The position numbers and the translations under genes were made by a program. A stretch of 64,000 nt of DNA from Pseudomonadota bacterium (GTDB lineage Bacteria; Pseudomonadota; Gammaproteobacteria; Acidiferrobacterales; Acidiferrobacteraceae): the NCBI GenBank assembly GCA_021794275.1, contig JAJYRD010000076.1, positions 1-64,000 of the forward strand. The letters run 5' to 3'. Below the pieces are notes generated by a model that made no database searches, had not been told where the DNA came from, and was given only the letters and a program-made list of their open reading frames with translations. This document shows, one piece after another, positions 34,597-42,029 of the stretch (positions are counted from its first letter, which is position 1; the number at the start of each line of letters is the position of its first letter).

Positions 34597-37131
34597 ATGT
34601 CTGATTTATCCTCATCCGGGCAACTGCATGGCCGGGCGTTGGCGCAGGAGATGCGGCGGCGTCAGGCCCAGCAGAAGGCGCGCGGACCGGGAAAGGCGGC
34701 TGTCCGGACGCAGCAGGCGAAGCCGGACGCGACCCGGAGGGCCGCATCCGCGCCCGTCGGGCAACAGGTTTTGCCCGAGGCCCAGGCGGCACAGCCCCGT
34801 GGGCGCGAGGCGGCGCGGGCGCGCCGCGCAGCACGTTGTGCTGGGGCCCAGTGCTGGTCGGATCCCAAGGAGCGGGGTGTGAGCACGGTTCCGGATGCGG
34901 CGCCTGCGGCCAAGGATACGGCGTCCGAGAGGCCAATGGAGACCGAAGTCGCGGTTCCGGATCAGGAAGAGGCACTCATGGATTCGGTCTGCGAGGTCGC
35001 AGAGGCCAGCCCCGGAACCTTAGGGTGGCGCGAGACGAGCGTGCGCGCGTTGTGCAAGGCGCGGCGGCGGTCGGTCGCGCAGCGTGGCAAAGTGGCGATC
35101 CCGGTGCGGAACGGCCTTATCTCAGCGGCGGCGCGGCAGCACTATCTCGAGACGGGGAACGCGCGTGAGTTTGCGCGGGCGCACCGTCGCGAACTTGCTG
35201 TACACGGTCGTGGGTCGGCGCAGCCCGCGCGGCCGAGCGGTAAGCGGCGCAAGCACGAAGCACCGCCCAAGGTTGAGCTTGGAACCACCTTGTCTGGGAG
35301 CCCGGTGACGGGGACCCAGGTGGATCGCACGCGTGCGATTACAGGCATCGAGCCGGGGTCCTGTCGGACGATCACGGGCACCGAGTATCTGGGGTCGGAG
35401 CACTACGCAGGGTTCTGTGAGACGCGGCCCGCGCCGCGGCCCGCTAAGGTGCGGGTCGGACGTACAGGGCGTGACCTGGATGTGACCGGGACGCATATGG
35501 GACGCGTGGGTTCGGTCACGGGCGACGAGGCCGGCGCCTGTCGCCCCGTGACTGGGACTGAGTACGTTGGGAGCGATGACTTTCAGGCGACGTGCCAGAC
35601 GGAAGGGCCGGTGCGGGCGCCCAAGGTTGCAGTCGGGCGCACCACGCGTCGCGAGCTTCCGGTGAGTGGGAGCGACGAGGCGCGGGCAAATCGGGTGACG
35701 GGGTCGGAACCCGGTGCTACCGCAAAAGTCACGGGGTCGCAGTACGCGGACGGCGGGGCGGGTCGCATGACGATCAACGGCGCCCCGAAGAAGGTGGCCT
35801 TGACGCATACGATCGGCGGGCGGCCTGTTTCGGGGACTGCGGTGGATCAAACCACCAAGATCACAGGGCTCGATGCAGGCACGTGTCGCACGCTTACGGG
35901 CACCGAGTATCTGAGCCACGAGAGCTTCACGTCGGTCTGCGGGACTCGGCCGCAGCCGACCGAACCGCCGAAGGTCGAGGAAAGTTACACGGAGAAGCGG
36001 CAACGCATCACGGGAAACCTCGTTGACCGATCGGAAAAGGTGACGGGGAACGAGCCGGGTTCGTGCCAGCGATTGACCGGTACCGGTTACAACGGTCCGC
36101 AACTCTGTGGTGGCGGTACCGAGAAGGTGCAGCGCATGACGGGCCTGGGCGGCACGGCGGTGACTGGCACGGGGATGGACCGACTCCCAAAAACGACAGG
36201 TGACGAGCACGGAGGGTGCTGGCCCGTCACCGGAACGGTATATCACGGGCGTGAGCACTACGCCCAATGCGCAAGCACCCCGCAGGCGGGAGCGCGTAAG
36301 GTCGGCCTGACGCGGACCGAAGGGGGCCACCTGGTAAGCGGCCCACTGTTGGGCGCCGATGAGGCTGTGACTGGCAACGAAGCGGGGGTGCATCTGTCCG
36401 TGACAGGCACGCCCTATGCTGGACGCGAGGAATCGGCAGCGAACGGATATGAGGCGGCCATGACAGGAAAAGCCGAAAACGGGACCCGGTCTGCCGGCTG
36501 TAGCGGGAGCTGCGGTTGCAAAGGGCGGTTCGAAGAGCTTGAGAAGCGCGTGCGCGAACTGCAGGCCGAGCTCGGGTCCACCGCGGGCGGCGCTGTGATG
36601 GCGAGCAGCCGGTTCGTGGCGGCGCCTATGCCCGAGGCGCAAGCCGCGCAGGATGCACCGGCGGCCGGTGGTTTTAGCGTGGCGGCCCCGGCGCAAGAAG
36701 GTCGTTCGAGGATCACGGGTAACGCAGCAGAACAGAGCGCACGCATCACGGGACCCATCAACTTGGCGCGCGGCCTTGTCACTGGGACCCCGGAGTTCCG
36801 GGCCCGTGATGGGATTACGCCGAGCGTGCAGGCGATGCCAAAAGTCGCGGCAAGCGAAGCGGGTGGCGAAGCGGCGGCACCGACCCCTGGGGCTTGGCGG
36901 ATCACGGGTGACGATTGGAGTCGCGGCGGTCGCGTGACGGGTACCGAGGGTCATTGGGCGCAAGGACGCAACCCAACGCAGCGGGGTGTGGCGCGCACCT
37001 GCGTCATGTCGGCGGCGGGAAACCGTGAGCGGCCCCTGGCTGTGCCGGTGCCGGAAGGAAGAGTGACAGGTAGCAGTGGCAATACGGGTAAGGGTTCCGT
37101 CGTGACCTACTCGGGCGGAGCGCGGGGATGA
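34597..37131 (+). CDS. csoS2: carboxysome scaffold protein CsoS2 (long form CsoS2B, with -1 frameshift short form)
   Basis: CsoS2 is the disordered scaffold that condenses Rubisco and links it to the shell. The 844 residues show the three regions of the family. The N-terminal region (1-230) is basic with four Rubisco-binding helices (GRALAQEMRRRQAQQKARG; SVRALCKARRRSVAQRGK; AREFARAHRRELAVHGRG). The middle region (about 237-620) has seven repeats of VTGT-x..-VTGxExGxC-x-x-VTGTEYxG, several with the Cys. The C-terminal region has further ITG/VTG motifs for shell attachment and a final conserved WRITGDDWSRGGRVTGTEG. A slippery heptamer and stem-loop at 36186-36231, within the sixth repeat, would give a 535-residue CsoS2A by -1 frameshifting. 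Most Cys in the repeats follow the pattern known to respond to redox. Confidence 0.97.
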   Translation: MSDLSSSGQLHGRALAQEMRRRQAQQKARGPGKAAVRTQQAKPDATRRAASAPVGQQVLPEAQAAQPRGREAARARRAARCAGAQCWSDPKERGVSTVPDAAPAAKDTASERPMETEVAVPDQEEALMDSVCEVAEASPGTLGWRETSVRALCKARRRSVAQRGKVAIPVRNGLISAAARQHYLETGNAREFARAHRRELAVHGRGSAQPARPSGKRRKHEAPPKVELGTTLSGSPVTGTQVDRTRAITGIEPGSCRTITGTEYLGSEHYAGFCETRPAPRPAKVRVGRTGRDLDVTGTHMGRVGSVTGDEAGACRPVTGTEYVGSDDFQATCQTEGPVRAPKVAVGRTTRRELPVSGSDEARANRVTGSEPGATAKVTGSQYADGGAGRMTINGAPKKVALTHTIGGRPVSGTAVDQTTKITGLDAGTCRTLTGTEYLSHESFTSVCGTRPQPTEPPKVEESYTEKRQRITGNLVDRSEKVTGNEPGSCQRLTGTGYNGPQLCGGGTEKVQRMTGLGGTAVTGTGMDRLPKTTGDEHGGCWPVTGTVYHGREHYAQCASTPQAGARKVGLTRTEGGHLVSGPLLGADEAVTGNEAGVHLSVTGTPYAGREESAANGYEAAMTGKAENGTRSAGCSGSCGCKGRFEELEKRVRELQAELGSTAGGAVMASSRFVAAPMPEAQAAQDAPAAGGFSVAAPAQEGRSRITGNAAEQSARITGPINLARGLVTGTPEFRARDGITPSVQAMPKVAASEAGGEAAAPTPGAWRITGDDWSRGGRVTGTEGHWAQGRNPTQRGVARTCVMSAAGNRERPLAVPVPEGRVTGSSGNTGKGSVVTYSGGARG
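36186..36231 (+). promoter_or_regulatory. predicted -1 programmed ribosomal frameshift signal in csoS2
   Basis: The heptamer C CCA AAA (36186-36192) lies in the zero frame as X XXY YYZ. After a 6-nt spacer, GGTGACG (36199-36205) pairs perfectly with CGTCACC (36225-36231), enclosing a second perfect stem AGCAC (36206-36210)/GTGCT (36216-36220). In the -1 frame translation ends at TGA 36201-36203 after Asn-Asp-Arg, giving a 535-residue CsoS2A. Frameshifting that makes CsoS2A and CsoS2B is known in Halothiobacillus neapolitanus; the site here is read from the sequence. Confidence 0.85.
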
Positions 37132-37185
37132 TCTCGCGGGATCCGGCAGCGGTGGTCGCGCGTCGCGGCCACGGGGGCTAGACCT

Positions 37186-38760
37186 ATGGATACGCGCAAA
37201 TCAGCGACACTGCGCCGCGCGCGGCATGGCGGGGACGGCGCGGGGGCGCCCATGGGAAGTATGGCGCGGGCCCGGTCACGGATGGCGTGGCCCCGCTCGG
37301 GCGCGATGCGCGCGGAAGCCTTAGGGTTGGCGCATCCGGCGTGCGACACCTTGCCGGACCGGTCGTGTCGACATGCGCTTGTGGATCGGACGGAGAACGC
37401 CCGGCTGTTCGAATGCGAGCAGGAAACCAAGGCGCGGTTCGATGGAATCGTACCGACGCTCCAGGAGATCGCGGCCCTTGGGCGAGGGAGGGATTTCACG
37501 GAGCGCGCGCAGGCGACGGCCCGCGAGCGCCTCGGGTTCGAGTTGCCGATGTCAGTGCTGGATCGGGCTTGGGTGCGCGGTGCCGACATGGGCGCCTTAT
37601 ATGCGCACGGGGTGTTCCAGGCACTGTCTTTGGCGGTGGCGCGGTTTTCGGGTCGGGTTCGCGAGGAACTCGCAGCCGGTCAGAGCTGGGATGGTTTGTT
37701 GGTGGATTGCGGATTTCACGCCATGAACGTCTCAGCCTGCGCGGACGGGCGCTTAAAGGGCCTTTTCCCGTACATTTTGCGCATGCCGGCATCGGCCCTG
37801 GTGCGTCGCAGCGCCTTTGCTGGCACGTTGTTTGATGTGGAAGAGGATGTGCGGCATTGGGAGCATAGCGAGCTTCGGCGGTTCCGGGAGGGTTTCCCGA
37901 CCACGGCCGGCGCGCAGACCCGCTATCTTAAGGTGGCCGTGTATCACGGCAGTTCGGTCGATCCGACGCATCAAGGCTGCGCGGCCCATGGGAGCAACGA
38001 GCGGGCGGCGACCGAGGCGGCCTTGGAGCGCCTGAATGAGTTCCGCGGTGCCATAGAGAATGAATTTTGTTGCGGGGCCGGGACCGACATACTGCTCATC
38101 GGGGTCGACACGGACACGGACGCGATCCGTATCCATGTCCCTGACGCGAATGGGGATGTGAGCGCATATCGCTATATCGATAACGCGGACTTGTACCGTC
38201 GCACGCTTGGCTTGGAGGCGGATCGGGCACGGCTTGCGGTGTATGAGGCGATCCAGGGCGCGAGCACCACGGATGGCTGGGGTAAGGGTGAGGGCATGCC
38301 GCATGATGGCATGCGCAGGCTTATCGCGACCTTGCTCATAAACAACATGAGCCAGATCGAGTATGTGGCCGAGTATCACGGCGGTTGGTATGGAGACAAC
38401 GGTCACGGTGAACGTTTTGTGAGCGTGGGAGACGGGTTCCCGGAAGTGCAGGTCCGAAATATCGCTTACTACGCGCGCCTCGATACAGTCGAGGAGGGAG
38501 CGGCGGATCTCGATGTTGGGGTGAAGATATTCCGGCACCTGAATGTAGAGCGTGGTTTGCCGATCCCGGTGGCGCTGCACTACCATTTCGACGCGAGGGT
38601 GCCTGGGAGCCGCGGGCGCGTGGAAGGAAAAATTCGGCGCGTGGCCGAGGCGATACGCGCGCGTTATGCGCGCTTGGCGGAGGATGGGCTTTTGTATCTG
38701 CACGGAAGCATTCAGGATCTGCCGCCGGGAAGTGCTTTGGAGGAGGTTTTGCTCAAATGA
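37186..38760 (+). CDS. csoSCA: carboxysomal carbonic anhydrase CsoSCA (CsoS3)
   Basis: CsoSCA, a diverged beta-class carbonic anhydrase, converts bicarbonate to CO2 inside the carboxysome. The 524 residues comprise a basic disordered N-terminus (about 45 residues; RRARHGG, ARARSRMAW) that in H. neapolitanus anchors the enzyme to Rubisco, a helical domain, the catalytic domain with the CADGR motif (Cys185 zinc ligand, Asp187-Arg189 dyad) and later the zinc-site histidine and cysteine (HQGCAAHGSN, FCCGAG), and a C-terminal domain that has lost its own active site. The stop overlaps the csoS4A ATG by 4 bp. The ribosome site is weak (GGGGGC), and it lies 54 bp after csoS2. Confidence 0.97.
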   Translation: MDTRKSATLRRARHGGDGAGAPMGSMARARSRMAWPRSGAMRAEALGLAHPACDTLPDRSCRHALVDRTENARLFECEQETKARFDGIVPTLQEIAALGRGRDFTERAQATARERLGFELPMSVLDRAWVRGADMGALYAHGVFQALSLAVARFSGRVREELAAGQSWDGLLVDCGFHAMNVSACADGRLKGLFPYILRMPASALVRRSAFAGTLFDVEEDVRHWEHSELRRFREGFPTTAGAQTRYLKVAVYHGSSVDPTHQGCAAHGSNERAATEAALERLNEFRGAIENEFCCGAGTDILLIGVDTDTDAIRIHVPDANGDVSAYRYIDNADLYRRTLGLEADRARLAVYEAIQGASTTDGWGKGEGMPHDGMRRLIATLLINNMSQIEYVAEYHGGWYGDNGHGERFVSVGDGFPEVQVRNIAYYARLDTVEEGAADLDVGVKIFRHLNVERGLPIPVALHYHFDARVPGSRGRVEGKIRRVAEAIRARYARLAEDGLLYLHGSIQDLPPGSALEEVLLK

Positions 38761-39008
38761 AGATCATGCGGGTGGAGAAGACGCTGGTGTCCACCAACCG
38801 CATCGGGGAGATGGGACATAGGCCATTGCTGGTCGTGCAGGAAAAGGAGGGCGGTCCGCGGTCGGTGGCGGTGGACGCGGTGGGGTGCATCCCAGGGGAT
38901 TGGGTGATATGCGTGGGGTCGTCGGCGGCGCGCGAGGCGGCTGGCAGCAAGGAGTACCCCTCCGATCTCACCATCGTCGGGATCATCGACAACTGGAGCC
39001 CCGAGTGA
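38757..39008 (+). CDS. csoS4A: carboxysome vertex protein CsoS4A
   Basis: An 83-residue bacterial microcompartment vertex (BMV) protein. MRVEKTLVSTNRIGEMGHRPLLVVQE and AVDAVGCIPGDWVICVGSSAARE are the family hallmarks. Five copies form a pentamer that closes the twelve corners of the icosahedral shell. It overlaps csoSCA and is one base from csoS4B. Confidence 0.97.
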   Translation: MKIMRVEKTLVSTNRIGEMGHRPLLVVQEKEGGPRSVAVDAVGCIPGDWVICVGSSAAREAAGSKEYPSDLTIVGIIDNWSPE

Positions 39009-39009
39009 G

Positions 39010-39255
39010 ATGGAGATTATGCGCGTGGTCTCGGATTTGGTGGTGACCCGGCGCGGGCCCGGCCTGAAGCAGAGTTCTTTGCGGGTGCTCGAGGACAGCT
39101 TGGGGAAGTTGAACGTGGCCACCGATCCCGTGGGGGCGCCCCCGGGTAAATGGGTCTTTACGGTATCGGGGTCGGCGGCGCGGTACGCGCAAGGGGATTT
39201 CGAGGTCCATACCGACCTCACTATCGGGGGGATCATCGATTTTTGGGAGCCGTAA
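39010..39255 (+). CDS. csoS4B: carboxysome vertex protein CsoS4B
   Basis: An 81-residue paralogue of CsoS4A (MEIMRVVSDLVVTRRGPGLKQSSLRVLED; PPGKWVFTVSGSAARYAQG; DLTIGGIIDFWEP). Both vertex proteins are usually kept as a pair, with different roles in sealing the shell. It starts one base after the csoS4A stop. Confidence 0.97.
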   Translation: MEIMRVVSDLVVTRRGPGLKQSSLRVLEDSLGKLNVATDPVGAPPGKWVFTVSGSAARYAQGDFEVHTDLTIGGIIDFWEP

Positions 39256-39293
39256 GGCGGGTGTTTGGCTAGGGTTTGTATGGAGGGATGGAA

Positions 39294-39590
39294 ATGGCAG
39301 ATGTGACGGGTATTGCATTGGGCATGATCGAGACGCGCGGCTTGGTGCCGGCCATCGAGGCGGCGGACGCCATGAGCAAGGCGGCGGAAGTGCGTCTCAT
39401 CGGCCGCCAGTTCGTGGGCGGCGGCTACGTGACGGTGTTGGTGCGGGGCGAGACAGGTGCCGTGAACGCCGCGGTGCGTGCCGGCGCTGACGCCTGCGAG
39501 CGGGTGGGAGATGGCCTCGTGGCGGCCCACATCATCGCGCGCGTCCACTCCGAGGTGGAGCATATCCTGCCCAAGGCCCCGAGCGCCTAA
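39294..39590 (+). CDS. csoS1: major carboxysome shell hexamer CsoS1 (copy 1)
   Basis: A 98-residue BMC-domain protein that forms the hexameric tiles of the shell. MADVTGIALGMIETRG, ASIE-like AAEVRLIGRQFVGGGYVTVLVRGETGAVNAAVRAG and HIIARVHSEVEHILP are typical. The FVGGG segment lines the central pore through which bicarbonate enters. The start at 39294 follows GGAGGG. It differs from copy 2 by only a few residues (Val/Ser at position 5, Ser/Thr in AMSKA/AMTKA). Which of the three is CsoS1A, B or C cannot be decided from sequence alone. Confidence 0.97.
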   Translation: MADVTGIALGMIETRGLVPAIEAADAMSKAAEVRLIGRQFVGGGYVTVLVRGETGAVNAAVRAGADACERVGDGLVAAHIIARVHSEVEHILPKAPSA

Positions 39591-39642
39591 GGGCGTCGCG
39601 GTCCGGGCTTTTAATGGCGTTTAGTTGAAGGAGATTCGGAAA

Positions 39643-39939
39643 ATGGCAGATGTATCGGGTATAGCATTGGGCATGATCGAGACGCGCGGCCTAGTGCCGG
39701 CGATCGAGGCGGCGGACGCCATGACCAAGGCGGCGGAAGTGCGTCTCATCGGCCGCCAGTTCGTGGGCGGCGGCTACGTGACGGTGTTGGTGCGGGGCGA
39801 GACAGGTGCCGTGAACGCCGCGGTGCGTGCCGGCGCTGACGCCTGCGAGCGGGTGGGAGATGGCCTCGTGGCGGCCCACATCATCGCGCGCGTCCACTCC
39901 GAGGTGGAGCATATCCTGCCGAAGGCCCCGAGCGCCTAA
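39643..39939 (+). CDS. csoS1: major carboxysome shell hexamer CsoS1 (copy 2)
   Basis: A 98-residue BMC protein, almost identical to copy 1 over the whole length and to copy 3 up to residue 91. The start is fixed by AAGGAG eight bases upstream. A 52-bp spacer separates it from copy 1 and carries its own ribosome site, which allows high expression of each gene. Confidence 0.97.
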   Translation: MADVSGIALGMIETRGLVPAIEAADAMTKAAEVRLIGRQFVGGGYVTVLVRGETGAVNAAVRAGADACERVGDGLVAAHIIARVHSEVEHILPKAPSA

Positions 39940-40046
39940 AGGGGCTCGAGGTGGCTTGGCAGGTGGCGTCGCGCACCTCCAGGCCGCGGTGACGGGATAT
40001 CGAGACAGTTAATGCGGATGGTTCGAGACCTTCGAGGAGAAAAGGA

Positions 40047-40382
40047 ATGGCGCTGACGGGTATAGCATTGGGCATGATCGAGACGCGCGGCCTAGTGCCG
40101 GCGATCGAGGCGGCGGACGCCATGACCAAGGCGGCGGAAGTGCGTCTCATCGGCCGCCAGTTCGTGGGCGGCGGCTACGTGACGGTGTTGGTGCGGGGCG
40201 AGACAGGTGCCGTGAACGCCGCGGTGCGTGCCGGCGCTGACGCCTGCGAGCGGGTGGGAGATGGCCTCGTGGCGGCCCACATCATCGCGCGCGTCCACTC
40301 CGAGGTGGAAAACATCCTGCCAAAGCGCCCCGACGGCAACGGTGGCGGACGTGACGGCGACGTTACCGGGAACTTGAGCTGA
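40047..40382 (+). CDS. csoS1: major carboxysome shell hexamer CsoS1 (copy 3, extended C-terminus)
   Basis: A 111-residue BMC protein. Residues 1-91 are nearly identical to copy 2, then the sequence diverges into PKRPDGNGGGRDGDVTGNLS, a 13-residue longer, Gly-rich tail. H. neapolitanus CsoS1B also carries a longer C-terminus, so this is the likely CsoS1B counterpart. The tail contains VTGN, echoing the ITGN/VTGT motifs of CsoS2; this resemblance may be chance. GAGGAGAAAAGG precedes the start. Confidence 0.95.
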   Translation: MALTGIALGMIETRGLVPAIEAADAMTKAAEVRLIGRQFVGGGYVTVLVRGETGAVNAAVRAGADACERVGDGLVAAHIIARVHSEVENILPKRPDGNGGGRDGDVTGNLS

Positions 40383-40395
40383 GCGCGGAGGCGCC

Positions 40396-40833
40396 ATGCG
40401 AACCCATCCGCGCGTCATAGGGTTTCTGAATCAGGCGCTGAACCACGAGTATGGCGCGGTCCAGCAATACCTGACGCAGGCGAGCCTCTGCACCTTGTGG
40501 GGCTTAGGCGACTGGGCGGAGAGTTTCCGGCACGAGGCGCGCGAAGAACTCGGGCATGCGGATCTTCTCAATCAGCGCCTGTTGCTTTCCGGGATTGCCC
40601 CCGGCGCGGGGCAACTGCGGCCGCCGCGGCCGGGGCGCGATTTGGCCGAGATGCTGAGCCAGGACGCCTATATCGAGGAGGCCGCGGTAGATCTGTACGC
40701 GGAGGCGGCGGCGTTCGCAGCGCGTCTGCGCGATCATGAGGCGGCTGCACTCTTTGAGCGCCTCCGTGCCGACGAAGAAGGACATTTGCGCCACCTGCAG
40801 CAGCTTTACGCGTCGCTGCCGGCGCGCCGGTGA
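40396..40833 (+). CDS. ferritin-like (bacterioferritin-type) protein of the carboxysome operon
   Basis: A 145-residue four-helix protein. Di-iron ligands are visible: Glu in NHEYGAVQQYL, the E-x-x-H of REELGHADLL, Glu in EEAAVDLYAE and the E-x-x-H of DEEGHLRHLQ. A bacterioferritin-type gene sits at this place in many alpha-carboxysome operons; it may store iron or remove peroxide, but no carboxysomal role is firmly established. GCGGAGG precedes the start. acRAF follows after 12 bp. Confidence 0.88.
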   Translation: MRTHPRVIGFLNQALNHEYGAVQQYLTQASLCTLWGLGDWAESFRHEAREELGHADLLNQRLLLSGIAPGAGQLRPPRPGRDLAEMLSQDAYIEEAAVDLYAEAAAFAARLRDHEAAALFERLRADEEGHLRHLQQLYASLPARR

Positions 40834-40845
40834 GGAGGGGGACGC

Positions 40846-41121
40846 ATGGACGTGGCTGACGGTTCGGTGCCAGAGGGTTGGACGGAGCAAAAGCGGCCGT
40901 TGGCATGGAATAAGCGCTTTGATTTCGCCGATTACGCGCAAACGAGGGTCTTTCTCGATTGTCTGGCGACCGTGTCCGAGGGCCGTGGCTACTATCCGAA
41001 CCTCAATTTTGCCCGCACACACGTGGTCGTGACCATCCAGTTTGAAGGCGAAGAAGGGGACGTCCGCTTGCGGGACTTTGCACGCGATGCCGACCTTTGC
41101 GCTCAAAGGCTGCGTAACTGA
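40846..41121 (+). CDS. alpha-carboxysome Rubisco assembly factor acRAF (pterin-4a-carbinolamine dehydratase-like)
   Basis: A 91-residue protein of the PCD/DCoH fold: WNKRFDFADYAQTRVFLDCLATVSEGRGYYPNLNFARTHVVVTI. Carboxysome members lack the catalytic triad of true dehydratases and act as chaperones for Rubisco assembly (acRAF). Here the position of the dehydratase histidines reads PNLNFARTHV, with the HH pair absent, in line with the chaperone role. It lies between the ferritin-like gene and mcdA. Confidence 0.9.
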   Translation: MDVADGSVPEGWTEQKRPLAWNKRFDFADYAQTRVFLDCLATVSEGRGYYPNLNFARTHVVVTIQFEGEEGDVRLRDFARDADLCAQRLRN

Positions 41122-41129
41122 GTCCCGTC

Positions 41130-41753
41130 ATGACGCCGCTGCGGATCGCTTTTTATAATGGCAAGGGCGGTTGCGGCAAGACGACGCTTGCATGGAACGT
41201 GGCCATGGGGCTCGCGCGACGCGAACCCACCTTGCTCGTCGATGCGGATCCTCAGGGCAGTCTCGGCGACTGGGCGAATTGGGCCGACAACGAGGGTCAT
41301 TTCGCGATCGCATTTAATGACTGGGCGGCATTTCGCGCGGGGGTCCAGGGCGACCATCGCTATCGTGTCTATGATTGTCCGCCGCGGCTTGGGGAAGAAG
41401 AGATCGAGGCGATCCTGGGGCAGGCGGATGTGGTCTTGCTGCCGGTGTTGCCGTCTCCTCTAGATCTCTGGGCGAGTCGCCGTAGCGCGGAACTACTGCA
41501 AGAGTTGCGGGAGCGGCGCCCCGAATTACGGGCGTTTTTCGTACTGAACCAGGTAGAGGCGCACAGCGCCCTGTCGCGGGCTTCGCAGTCGGCTATCGCC
41601 GCTATGGGCCTGCCGGTGTTGGTGGTGCGGATCGCGCGGCGTGCGGTATACCGTAGCGCGGCGCTGGAAGGCTTGAGCGTCTACCACATGGGGAAGCGCG
41701 CGGCTGCGGCGATGGACGAGATCGAACGACTGATCGAGGAGATCCTGAAATGA
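41130..41753 (+). CDS. mcdA: carboxysome positioning ATPase McdA (ParA family)
   Basis: A 207-residue ParA/MinD-type ATPase with the deviant Walker A KGGCGKTT (residues 12-19), Walker A-prime VDADPQGSL and YDCPPRLGEEE at Walker B. McdA binds the nucleoid non-specifically and, with McdB, spaces carboxysomes and passes them to daughter cells. The lack of a separate DNA-binding domain and its overlap with a small disordered protein gene (mcdB, ATGA) support this role. Coupled to acRAF with an 8-bp gap. Confidence 0.92.
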   Translation: MTPLRIAFYNGKGGCGKTTLAWNVAMGLARREPTLLVDADPQGSLGDWANWADNEGHFAIAFNDWAAFRAGVQGDHRYRVYDCPPRLGEEEIEAILGQADVVLLPVLPSPLDLWASRRSAELLQELRERRPELRAFFVLNQVEAHSALSRASQSAIAAMGLPVLVVRIARRAVYRSAALEGLSVYHMGKRAAAAMDEIERLIEEILK

Positions 41754-41950
41754 GCAACTTGGAAGACAAGTTAAGCGCAAGTATCCAGACCCAGCGGCGG
41801 CGGCCAGGCACAGGCAAACCAGGTGAAGCGGATAAGGGGGACGCAAAGCCCGTCGCCCCGAGGCCTCAGGAGCCGGTCGGGGCCCAAGAGGGGGACTTGA
41901 ACGAAGGCGGGGGTCGCAGCCCCAATCCACCGCGCATCTGGCCTGACTGA
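41750..41950 (+). CDS. mcdB: carboxysome positioning adaptor McdB (alpha-type)
   Basis: A 66-residue disordered protein, rich in Pro, Gly and charged residues (TQRRRPGTGKPGEADKGDAKPVAP), without a fold signature. It ends in RIWPD: a tryptophan near the C-terminus is the one conserved feature of alpha-McdB proteins. It links McdA to the carboxysome and forms condensates. Its ATG overlaps the mcdA stop. At 66 residues it is short for the family, so the call rests on position and the terminal Trp. Confidence 0.85.
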   Translation: MSNLEDKLSASIQTQRRRPGTGKPGEADKGDAKPVAPRPQEPVGAQEGDLNEGGGRSPNPPRIWPD

Positions 41951-42029
41951 GCGGTAGGGCGCGCGGTCTGCGGATGGCGCAGCCAAGCGCCATGGAGGTT
42001 TGTCACCGAAGACACGGGATTCCAGAGCC

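Larger units (their letters stand above)
39294..40320 (+). repeat. three direct repeats of about 280-290 bp (csoS1 copies)
   Basis: Segments 39310-39580, 39659-39929 and 40063-40310 are almost identical at the nucleotide level, including silent positions; copies 2 and 3 differ by only a few bases. Silent identity implies recent duplication or gene conversion. Confidence 0.95.

Noticed and set aside
34597-36963. Long minus-strand frame of 613 codons opposite csoS2
   Set aside because: Arg/Pro/His-rich shadow of a repetitive GC-rich gene; no family features.
39294-40382. Evenly spaced repeats as a CRISPR-like array
   Set aside because: The repeats are whole csoS1 coding sequences of about 280 bp, not short repeats with spacers. 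I saw no CRISPR array in the window.
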